From positions 1,248,001 through 1,312,000 of the forward strand of contig CANMVA010000001.1 in NCBI GenBank assembly GCA_947501355.1: a stretch of 64,000 bases of DNA, written 5' to 3'. A program made the position numbers and the translations under genes. This document shows positions 34,420-42,174 of this stretch, piece after piece. The notes beneath the pieces are model-generated. The model made no database searches. It was not told the origin of the DNA and saw nothing but the letters and a program-made list of their open reading frames with translations. The DNA is from an uncultured Paracoccaceae bacterium (GTDB taxonomy: Bacteria > Pseudomonadota > Alphaproteobacteria > Rhodobacterales > Rhodobacteraceae). How positions within the stretch are numbered: position 1 is the first letter of the stretch; every line of letters begins with the position of its first letter.

Positions 34420-35731
34420 TCTGGCGCTTCATCTCAGCCGTCTCACCGGCATACTTGGCCTCGTCCTGACCATCCTCTGCGGTGTGCAGAACGCCCCGAT
34501 CGCCACGACAGCGCTCCTTTTCCTGACAGCCACCGCTGCGCTTTGGTGCGCGACAATCCTCGACCGCCGGGCAGGGGGCATCGACTTCCTGATCGCCTTC
34601 TTCTTTCTGTTCTTTCTCGCCATCCCCGCACGGCTGCAAATTGCGCATCAGACCTTTCCGTGGGGCGGCAGCTATAGCGCGCAGACGCTCAACCACACCT
34701 ATGTGCTGATCGCCACAGCGCTGCTTTGCTATACCGTCGCCCGCCTCTCCGCGCGCCCGACAGAGCCACGCAAAGCGCCGCAACTCCCCGACAAATCGCT
34801 GCACCGCTGGGCGTTCACGCTGACCCTTATCAGTCTCGCCATCGCTGCGCTGATCGGCCCCGGCAACCTCTTCGTGCTCCGCAGCGGCTTTCTGGACGGG
34901 GCGACCAACGGCCTGACCTCGCAGCTCATCTATATCGGTCGCGCGCTCAGCCTTCTGACCTTTGTCCTGTGCCTCTATCTGCTCGCCCAACCGCGCCCGA
35001 CCCAAGGCCCGACCCTCGCGCTCACGCTTCTTGCGGCGGCCACCTGTCTCAGCTTCAACTACCCGCCTGCGCTGCCTCGCTTCGCCCTGTTCGGCTGCGC
35101 AATCGCTCTCCTCTCCATCCGCCTCAACCTGTTTTCCCCTCGCCTCAAGCTGGTCCTCGCCCTCACAGCGCCACCGCTCCTGTTCCTGCTTTTCCCGGCC
35201 GTTAAAATGCTGGGCCATGCGGATCGGGGCGTCCTCGAAATGGCGCAAATCATGGCCCAGACCGACCCCACGCTCTACCTTCTGCGCGTCGATTTCGACG
35301 GCTTCAAACAGATCGCCGACACGCTGGTCTATCTCGAAAGTGCCCCCATCCGCTGGGGCGCGAACTACGCAGGCGTCATTTTGTTCTTCGTCCCGCGCGC
35401 CCTCTGGCCCGCCAAGCCTACCGATAGTGGAGAGCTGATCTCCGCCACCCTCGGCTACCCCTACACCAACGTCTCCAGCCCACTGCCCGCCGAGGCGCTT
35501 CTGGCGTTTGGCCTCCCCGGCGTCCTGCTCACCTTCCTCGCCCTTGGTGCGATGACCGCCCGGATTGAGGCCAACGCCCAGGCTCGTCAGACCCTGCACC
35601 ACCTTGTGCTCTATTCCATCACGATGGGCTTCATCACCATCATCCTGCGCGGTGCGCTCAACGGTGTCGCGCCCCAATTCGCGACTGCGTTTCTCGCCTA
35701 CGCTGCCATGACATGGAGGGCGCGCGCATGA
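34412..35731 (+). CDS. Wzy-like polysaccharide repeat-unit polymerase (439 aa)
   Basis: Polytopic inner-membrane protein with about ten to eleven helices and a larger periplasmic loop around residues 265-345 (RGVLEMAQIMAQTDPTLYLL to FVPRALWPAKPTDSG), a layout typical of O-antigen/exopolysaccharide polymerases. Sequence conservation in this family is low, so the call relies on topology and on its place between transferases and flippase. The ATG at 34412 lies inside the previous gene. It ends in ATGA with the flippase gene. Confidence 0.78.
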   Translation: MADLALHLSRLTGILGLVLTILCGVQNAPIATTALLFLTATAALWCATILDRRAGGIDFLIAFFFLFFLAIPARLQIAHQTFPWGGSYSAQTLNHTYVLIATALLCYTVARLSARPTEPRKAPQLPDKSLHRWAFTLTLISLAIAALIGPGNLFVLRSGFLDGATNGLTSQLIYIGRALSLLTFVLCLYLLAQPRPTQGPTLALTLLAAATCLSFNYPPALPRFALFGCAIALLSIRLNLFSPRLKLVLALTAPPLLFLLFPAVKMLGHADRGVLEMAQIMAQTDPTLYLLRVDFDGFKQIADTLVYLESAPIRWGANYAGVILFFVPRALWPAKPTDSGELISATLGYPYTNVSSPLPAEALLAFGLPGVLLTFLALGAMTARIEANAQARQTLHHLVLYSITMGFITIILRGALNGVAPQFATAFLAYAAMTWRARA

Positions 35732-37023
35732 CGACGCAGCTCCTCCGCAGCCCCCTGATCGCGGGCCTCTCAGCCACTCTTGCCGTCCGTCTCTGCGCCA
35801 TTGGTCTTACCTTCATCCAAACCCTCGCACTGACCCGCGTCTTCGGGGCCGAGATTTACGGCACCCTCTCTCTCGCCATCTCTGTCGGAGCGCTCCTCAC
35901 CCTCGCGCTGTCGCTCGGCATGGACCAAGTCATCATGCGCGATCTCGCCCGCATCGGTCCCGCCCACGCGCCCCGCTCACCCCTCTGGCAAAACACCCTC
36001 GGTCAAGCCGCCCGCGCCGTGATCCCACTTGCCACCGTCGTGACCCTCGCCGCCCTCTGCCTCACCGCGCAATCCGGCAACCCTGCGTTCCTCGCCATCG
36101 CCGTGAGCCTGCCGCTTCTGCTCGCCCGCAAGTTCCTGGAAAACTGGGTGCTTGGGGCAGGGGCCGTTCTACGCTCCATGCTCGCCAGCCAGATCGTCTT
36201 CCCCGTTGCGATCACCGTCGGAGCCGCCATTCTTCTGATCACCCCCGCCAGTGCCGACCTGCGCGCAGCCGGTGTCCTATACACCACCGCCGCTCTTTCC
36301 AGCGTCGTCGCCGCTCTGATCCTCGCCGCTGGCACCATCCGCCAAACGCTGCCGCAAACGCTGCAAACAACTGACCTCGCCCCTCTGGCCACAGGTCGCG
36401 CCCTTGCGCTTGTGACTTTCGGCTTCCTCGCCAGCCAGCATATCGACGTCCTGCTCACCGGCCTTCTGTCAGACCCCACCGACACCGCGCTCGTCCGAGT
36501 CTCCGCCCGCGTGGCCGAGATGTTGGGCCTTCTGCGCATGGTCGCGGTATTGCATTTCAAACCCAAACTCGCCGCCGCCTACGGCCAGCAAAACCGCGCT
36601 GCACTGATCGCCCAGACCCGCAGCCTGACGCTGATCTTCACCGCCTCCGGCCTGCCACTCTTTGCCGCGCTATGGCTCCTCGCTCCCCAGCTCCTCGCGC
36701 TTTTCGGCCCCGAGTTCACCGCCGCCGCCCCCGTCCTGCGCCTCTACCTCATCGCCGTCGGTCTAACGCTCCTCGCAGGTCCCTGCACGATGCTGCTCAC
36801 CCTTTGCGACGCCGAGAAAACCGCCGCCCGCATCCTCTGGATCGCCCTCAGCGTGAACCTCATCCTCGACCTGATCCTCATCCCGAAATTCGGAGCCATG
36901 GGCTGCGCCAGTGCCAACATCGCAGCACTCGCAACCCTGAGCGTCCTCGGCATCGCCGCTACACGCCGTCGCATCGGCATCGACCCTTCCATCCTCGCGC
37001 TCCTCAGAAAGGACCCGACATGA
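35728..37023 (+). CDS. Wzx-like polysaccharide flippase (431 aa)
   Basis: Lipid-linked oligosaccharide translocase of the MOP superfamily, moving repeat units to the periplasmic face. About twelve hydrophobic helices are visible; the start LAVRLCAIGLTFIQTLALTR and RVFGAEIYGTLSLAISVGAL are characteristic of Polysacc_synt. The ATG is inside the polymerase stop, and the gene ends inside the start of the pyruvyl transferase. Together with Wzy, Wzc and Wza it makes a complete Wzx/Wzy-dependent export route. Confidence 0.88.
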   Translation: MTTQLLRSPLIAGLSATLAVRLCAIGLTFIQTLALTRVFGAEIYGTLSLAISVGALLTLALSLGMDQVIMRDLARIGPAHAPRSPLWQNTLGQAARAVIPLATVVTLAALCLTAQSGNPAFLAIAVSLPLLLARKFLENWVLGAGAVLRSMLASQIVFPVAITVGAAILLITPASADLRAAGVLYTTAALSSVVAALILAAGTIRQTLPQTLQTTDLAPLATGRALALVTFGFLASQHIDVLLTGLLSDPTDTALVRVSARVAEMLGLLRMVAVLHFKPKLAAAYGQQNRAALIAQTRSLTLIFTASGLPLFAALWLLAPQLLALFGPEFTAAAPVLRLYLIAVGLTLLAGPCTMLLTLCDAEKTAARILWIALSVNLILDLILIPKFGAMGCASANIAALATLSVLGIAATRRRIGIDPSILALLRKDPT

Positions 37024-38300
37024 CCCGCCTCAAAGCCGTCCTGAAACCCCACGCTTGGCGCGCGTCCGACGCGCTGCTCCGCACCATTGCGCCGCTCACC
37101 TTCGCCCATGGCGCAAAAGCGCAAAAACGCCGCGCGACCCACATCGCCGTGCTCATCACGTCCGGCGCGGGCAGCGTCGGCGATGCCGCGATGACGCACG
37201 CCGCCGTCCAAGGTCTGCGCAGCACCCATCCGGACGCCCGCATCACGCTCATCAGCCACGAACCCGGCGACGCCGACAGCTACGCCTATCTGCAAACTGA
37301 ACACCTTTGCCTCAAGGGTTACTTCGCCCGCGTCCCGTCCCCCAAAGCCTGCCGCGCCCTCGGCCAACTCTTCGGCACGTGCACCGATTTTGTTGTCCTT
37401 GGTGCTGATATCCTCGATGGCCGCTACTCCGAATCCCGCAGCTTCCGCCGCCTGTATCTCGCCCACATGGCCCACCGCCTCGGTGTGCGCGCCCACATCA
37501 CCGGTTTCAGCTTTGCCGAGGCTGCGAACCCGCGCATCGTCACGTGGCTTGCCAAACATGGTCGTGATTTCAACATCTTCTGCCGTGAGCCTCTCTCCGC
37601 CGCCCGCGTCGCAAAAATCATTGGTAAACCTGTCGAAAGCGGCGCCGACATCGCCTTCCTGCTCCCGCTCCCCGCGCATTGCGACATCTCCGCGGCGCAA
37701 CGGGCCGAGCGCCTGATGGCCGACTGGACAGAGCAGGGTCGCCGTGTCGTCATCCTCAACGCCAATCCGCTGAGCTTGATCGCCGAGCGTCCCGATATCG
37801 ACCTCGCCACCGCTGCGCGCGCCTACGCCGCCGCCATGGCCGCCCTGTCGCGCAAGACCCGTGCGGCGATCCTGTTGCTGACCCATGACAACCGCCCCGC
37901 CCATTCCGATGCTGAGTTCATGACCCAGATCGCCGCCCATCTACCCGAGGATATCCCGCATCATTTCGTCCCCGAAACTGTGCGCCCCACCGATATCAAG
38001 CGCCTCTGCCATCTCGCTGATCTTGCGATCACCGGCCGGATGCATCTGGGCATCGCGTCGCTGGGCGCTGGCACCCCCGCCATGATCCTCGACTATCAAG
38101 GCAAGGTGCGCGGCCTGCTGGGCCTCTTCTCTCTGCCAGAGCTCGCCTTCACCCCCGCCGACCTGCTCGAAGCCACAGCCTTCGCCGAAGCCGCGGCCAA
38201 ACATCTCGACGCGCGCGAGACTTTGGCCGACCGCATTGATTTGCATCTTCCAACGGTGAAAGCCTTGTCGCGCAAAACGGTCGAAGTGGTCGGCGCCTAA
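37020..38300 (+). CDS. Polysaccharide pyruvyl transferase family protein (426 aa)
   Basis: WcaK/AmsJ-like enzyme that ketal-links pyruvate from PEP to a sugar of the exopolysaccharide, giving it negative charge. The domain runs from ITSGAGSVGDAAMTHAAVQG (~47-66) through DFVVLGADILDGRYSES to LCHLADLAITGRMHLGIASL, which carries the conserved histidine. It is the last gene of the plus-strand operon. Its stop overlaps the stop of the convergent transferase by 4 bp (CTAA). Confidence 0.88.
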   Translation: MTRLKAVLKPHAWRASDALLRTIAPLTFAHGAKAQKRRATHIAVLITSGAGSVGDAAMTHAAVQGLRSTHPDARITLISHEPGDADSYAYLQTEHLCLKGYFARVPSPKACRALGQLFGTCTDFVVLGADILDGRYSESRSFRRLYLAHMAHRLGVRAHITGFSFAEAANPRIVTWLAKHGRDFNIFCREPLSAARVAKIIGKPVESGADIAFLLPLPAHCDISAAQRAERLMADWTEQGRRVVILNANPLSLIAERPDIDLATAARAYAAAMAALSRKTRAAILLLTHDNRPAHSDAEFMTQIAAHLPEDIPHHFVPETVRPTDIKRLCHLADLAITGRMHLGIASLGAGTPAMILDYQGKVRGLLGLFSLPELAFTPADLLEATAFAEAAAKHLDARETLADRIDLHLPTVKALSRKTVEVVGA

Positions 38301-39454
38301 ACGCCCGCCACCTCGTAAATCAGCCCGCGCAACTCCTCGCGAAACCGCTCTGCACTGAACCGCAGCGCATTCGCCCGACAATCCTCTGCGCGGATCGTAT
38401 CGCCTTCTGCTTCGAACGTATCGACAGCGCCCAGCAACGCCTCCCGCGTCTGTTCCGAAAACCAAACCCCTGTCGGAGCCGTCTCGCCCAAGGGCCGCAC
38501 CGTCTCCGCCGTGCCGCCTGCATCCAGACAAATCACCGGCGTCCCGCAGGCCTGTGCCTCCACCGGAACGATCCCAAAATCCTCTTTCGCGGCAAAGACA
38601 AAAGCCTTCGCGCGCCGCATCTCGGCCCGCATCCGGTCCGTATCCACATAGCCGCAAATCTCGACATTCGGCACCGCCAACCGGCGCACCTCTGCCATAT
38701 CCGGCCCGTCGCCCAGCACCCGCAGCTTCAAATGCGGACGCTCTGCAAAAGCCGCGACAATCATCGGGATGTTCTTATAGGGCACCATCCGCGAGGCCGT
38801 CACATACACATCCTCCCGCGCGCCGCCCATGGTAAACGAGGTCGTATCGACAGGCGGATGGATCACCACCGCCTCGCGCCGATACACCTTCTTGATCCGC
38901 TTCGCGATAAACGCCGAGTTGGCCACAAACGTATCCACCCCCGCCGCTGTCCGCGCGTCCCACATCCGAAACCGGTGCATCATCCGCCGCGCAATCGCGC
39001 GCTTCAAAGGGGCGGCGAAACCGCCCATCGCGCCGATATAGGCATGGCTGAGATCCCAAGCATAGCGAGCAGGGGAGTGCACATATCCAATATGAACCTG
39101 CTCGGGCGAGGTAATCACCCCTTTCGCAAAGGCGGCTGAAGACGACAGCACCACGTCATGCCCGGTTACGTCGAACGCCTCCACCGCGCGGGTGCAGGAC
39201 ATTAGCAAATTACGGTAAAATTTCTCGACCATTGGCAAGCGGTTCAACGCGCTTGCATGGATCGGAACGCCCAAGGAAACCTCGGCCCTCTCTGCGTCGC
39301 TCAGAAAATCAAACGTCGTGAATATCTCCGAGTTCGGACAGACCCGCACCATATCGGCCAGCACGCGCTCGGCCCCACCGACCAAGGGCAACCAGTCATG
39401 CACAATCGCCGCCCGCGCCGAAACAGGCGGCAGCGACAGGTCATCCCCGCGCAT
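38297..39454 (-). CDS. Glycosyltransferase, GT4 (mannosyltransferase-like, 385 aa)
   Basis: Predicted GT-B transferase with HDWLPLVGGAERVL in the N-terminal domain, VHSPARYAWDLSHAYIG, and the donor-site region VYVTASRMVPYKNIPMIVAAF and KEDFGIVPVEAQACGTPVI (EX7E). This type often uses GDP-mannose, in line with its coupling to manC. The ATG at 39454 has GAGGA six bases upstream and overlaps manC by 14 bp. It ends convergently with the pyruvyl transferase. Confidence 0.88.
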   Translation of the reverse strand: MRGDDLSLPPVSARAAIVHDWLPLVGGAERVLADMVRVCPNSEIFTTFDFLSDAERAEVSLGVPIHASALNRLPMVEKFYRNLLMSCTRAVEAFDVTGHDVVLSSSAAFAKGVITSPEQVHIGYVHSPARYAWDLSHAYIGAMGGFAAPLKRAIARRMMHRFRMWDARTAAGVDTFVANSAFIAKRIKKVYRREAVVIHPPVDTTSFTMGGAREDVYVTASRMVPYKNIPMIVAAFAERPHLKLRVLGDGPDMAEVRRLAVPNVEICGYVDTDRMRAEMRRAKAFVFAAKEDFGIVPVEAQACGTPVICLDAGGTAETVRPLGETAPTGVWFSEQTREALLGAVDTFEAEGDTIRAEDCRANALRFSAERFREELRGLIYEVAGV

Positions 39455-40868
39455 AATTGTCCTCATAGCGAACGATATCATCCTCGCCCACATAAGCCCC
39501 CGTCTGCACTTCGATCAGCACCATCGGCACCTTGCCGGGGTTCTCCAAACGGTGCTTGGCGCCGACAGGAATGTAGACGGACTCGTTTTCCGTAATCAGC
39601 TTCACCTTGTCGCCCACTGTGACCTTCGCGGTTCCCTCAACCACAATCCAATGCTCGGAGCGGTGCACATGGCTTTGCAAACTCAGCGCGGCCCCCGGAT
39701 GCACGGAAATCCGCTTCACCTGAAAGCGCGGGCCTGCGACAAGGCACTCGAACCAGCCCCAGGGCCTGTGATTCTTGGCCGCCTGTTCCGCCTGAGCAGC
39801 CCCCTTGGCCTTCAGCACCTCAACCGCGCGTTTGACGTCCTGCGCACGGCGCATGTCGGCCACCAGAACCGCGTCGGGCATCGCCACGACCATGATGTTC
39901 TCCAACCCGATGCCGATAACTTCCTGCCCCTCTGCTTCGGCGCGCAAAAGCGTCTCTGCGCAGTCAATCGCCTCCGCCGGACCAGATGTCACAACTCCCC
40001 CGCCGGTTTCACGCCAGACCGCATCCCAGCCGCCCAGATCGGACCAATGCGCATCAAACGGCACGACCGCCAAACGATCCGCCTTTTCCATTACGGCATA
40101 ATCCACCGACACATCGCGCAGGCCTGCCCAAGCTGTGGGGGCCAAGCGCAGAAAACCCAGATCCACCTCCGCCTGCGCCACCGCTGCCTTGACTGGCGCC
40201 ACCAGATCCGGCGCATGCGCCATGAATGCCGCGATGATGTCATCAACGGCGCAGAGGAAAATCCCGGCATTCCAAAGATAGCGCCCCTCGGCCAACATCG
40301 CCGCTGCGGCGGTCGCATCCGGTTTCTCGACAAAGCGGCTCAACGGCATCGCGTCGCCAGACCCGTTACAGGCCTCCGCCAACTCTAGATAGCCATAGGC
40401 CGTCTCGGGATGCTCTGGCGTTATCCCAAAGGTAACCAAAGCGCCGTCGCCCACGGCCACCATGCCCTTGGCCACCGCCGCATGAAACGCCGCGGTGTCC
40501 GGCACCACATGATCCGACGGGGCCACAAGCATCACCGCCGAGGGGTCTTTCTCGGCCAGATGCAACGCCGCTGCCAGGATCGCGGGGGCTGTGTTCTTGC
40601 CCTCTGGCTCGATCAGGATCGCACCGGGGTCAATGCCCGCCTCAGCCAATTGCTCGGTGACGATGAAGCGGAAATCGGAGTGTGTCAGCACCGTCGGCTT
40701 TGCAAAATGCAGCCCCTCGGATCGCCCGGAAAAGCGGCGCGCCGAGGCCATGAACAGGCTCTCGTCGCCCACAAGCCGCACGAATTGCTTGGGGTAGCTC
40801 TTGCGCGACAACGGCCACAGCCGTGTGCCAGAGCCGCCACATAATAAAACCGGATAGATCGTCTGCAT
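39441..40868 (-). CDS. manC: Mannose-1-phosphate guanylyltransferase/mannose-6-phosphate isomerase (475 aa)
   Basis: Bifunctional enzyme that makes GDP-mannose for the polysaccharide. The nucleotidyltransferase domain begins with GGSGTRLWPLSRKSYPKQF (residues ~11-29), FVEKPD and WNAGIFLC follow, and the C-terminal cupin isomerase domain has HRPWGWFE and the metal-site region LSLQSHVHRSEHWIVVEGTA. The length is typical for XanB/AlgA/ManC proteins. The ATG at 40868 lies 49 bp from a CtrA box. Phosphomannomutase (manB) is not in the window. Confidence 0.95.
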   Translation of the reverse strand: MQTIYPVLLCGGSGTRLWPLSRKSYPKQFVRLVGDESLFMASARRFSGRSEGLHFAKPTVLTHSDFRFIVTEQLAEAGIDPGAILIEPEGKNTAPAILAAALHLAEKDPSAVMLVAPSDHVVPDTAAFHAAVAKGMVAVGDGALVTFGITPEHPETAYGYLELAEACNGSGDAMPLSRFVEKPDATAAAAMLAEGRYLWNAGIFLCAVDDIIAAFMAHAPDLVAPVKAAVAQAEVDLGFLRLAPTAWAGLRDVSVDYAVMEKADRLAVVPFDAHWSDLGGWDAVWRETGGGVVTSGPAEAIDCAETLLRAEAEGQEVIGIGLENIMVVAMPDAVLVADMRRAQDVKRAVEVLKAKGAAQAEQAAKNHRPWGWFECLVAGPRFQVKRISVHPGAALSLQSHVHRSEHWIVVEGTAKVTVGDKVKLITENESVYIPVGAKHRLENPGKVPMVLIEVQTGAYVGEDDIVRYEDNYARG

Positions 40869-40917
40869 GATCTGCGTGAACCTCTGCCTTCCCTTGTTAA
40901 CCCTTCCGTCAGAACGG

Positions 40918-40932
40918 TTAATCAGGCGTTAA
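40918..40932. promoter_or_regulatory. CtrA box before manC (TTAA-TCAGGCG-TTAA)
   Basis: A perfect TTAA-N7-TTAA site with its near edge 49 bp upstream of the manC ATG. The 295-bp gap from 40869 to 41163 holds no gene besides this site. Confidence 0.72.
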
Positions 40933-41163
40933 CCTTGCAGACAAAAGCGCGGTTTGGAACGAAAAAGCCCCGTTCTGACCGGCCCGATGCGCCTTTAACG
41001 GGAGAACTTCTTGCGTTTGGATGCCACATGCCGGCCGAAGCCGGTCCCGCACCCATCCCTCCGGTTTGGCGTTCTGGGCGTCATTTCATGCGCGTCCACC
41101 TTCCCCTCGCTGTGCCTTTTGCCCATATACCGGGCAGGACAGGCGCAACCGTAAGGCTTCCCC

Positions 41164-42174
41164 ATGAGACGAAACTGGCGCAGACCGCTCACGCTCTTGG
41201 CCGTGAGTGTTATCCTGCTCGCCATTGCGCTGCTGATACGCTTGGCCGATCATGACCTCGCTGCGCGTCAGCAAGAGCCTTTCACCTTCACAGCGGGCGA
41301 TACCCGGCTTGCCGGAACCCTTTGGCGGCCTGATACCCCGACCCAGGCGGCTGTCATTCTGGTCCATGGCGATGGCGCGCAAGACCGCAGCTCCGCTGGC
41401 GGTTACGCGCCCTTTATCAATGCACTGCTTGATGCTGGCATTGCGGTGGCTGCTTGGGACAAACCGGGGGTCGGCGGCTCGACCGGCAACTGGCTGGACC
41501 AGTCCATGCAGGACCGACAGGCCGAGGCGCGCGCGGCCATGACCGCCCTCACGACCCGCGCCGACGCGCCCGTCGGAGCGCTGGGCTTTTCCCAGGCTGG
41601 CTGGGTTCTGCCCGGCCTTGATGCGCCGGAGGCCGCTTTCCTCGTTCTGATCGGCCCCGCCATCTCCTGGCGCGATCAGGGTGCCTATTACACGCGCACA
41701 AGGCTTGCCCGTGAGGGCCGCCCGGCTGCCGAGATCACCCAAACCCTCGCGCGCCTCGCCGCGGAAAACGACGCCACCTTCGGCCCTGACGCACTCTACG
41801 ATCCTGCTACCAATCTGACCGAGGATCGCTGGGCCTTTATCCAACGCAACCGCGATGCCGACGCGCGCCCTGATCTGGCAACGCTCTCGGTCCCCCTGCT
41901 TGCCCTCTGGGGGGCCAATGACCTGAATGTGGACGCCCAGACCGACGCCGCAACCTACCGCGCCACGATGCAAACCCCGCACCCCGCCACGCAGGTAGAG
42001 GTCCTTCCCAACGCGACCCACGGCCTTTTGAAGTCAGGTCCCTATAACTACCAGCTGACTTCCGAGTGGCCTTGGCATGCCGAAGCGCGCTTCACGCTCG
42101 AAGGCCGCTACGCCTTTGCCAACGGTGCGCTCGACCGCATCACTGACTGGATCATAGCCACTGCCGCGCCCTAG
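41164..42174 (+). CDS. Alpha/beta hydrolase with N-terminal membrane anchor (336 aa)
   Basis: Predicted envelope hydrolase. A single N-terminal hydrophobic helix (residues ~8-27) anchors or exports it; the fold then starts at FTFTAGDTRLAGTLWRP. Nucleophile Ser143 is in GFSQAGW, the oxyanion region is VHGDGAQD (~68-75), an acid is likely in LLALWGANDLNVD and the histidine is in NATHGLL. It resembles prolyl/acyl peptidases or dienelactone hydrolases in layout, but the substrate is unclear. The gene ends with its stop overlapping the convergent iorB-like stop in CTAG. Confidence 0.85.
   Translation: MRRNWRRPLTLLAVSVILLAIALLIRLADHDLAARQQEPFTFTAGDTRLAGTLWRPDTPTQAAVILVHGDGAQDRSSAGGYAPFINALLDAGIAVAAWDKPGVGGSTGNWLDQSMQDRQAEARAAMTALTTRADAPVGALGFSQAGWVLPGLDAPEAAFLVLIGPAISWRDQGAYYTRTRLAREGRPAAEITQTLARLAAENDATFGPDALYDPATNLTEDRWAFIQRNRDADARPDLATLSVPLLALWGANDLNVDAQTDAATYRATMQTPHPATQVEVLPNATHGLLKSGPYNYQLTSEWPWHAEARFTLEGRYAFANGALDRITDWIIATAAP

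Noticed and set aside
40869-41163. Possible small genes in the spacer before the alpha/beta hydrolase
   Set aside because: No frame with a ribosome site or a protein-like sequence was found; only the CtrA box is supported.
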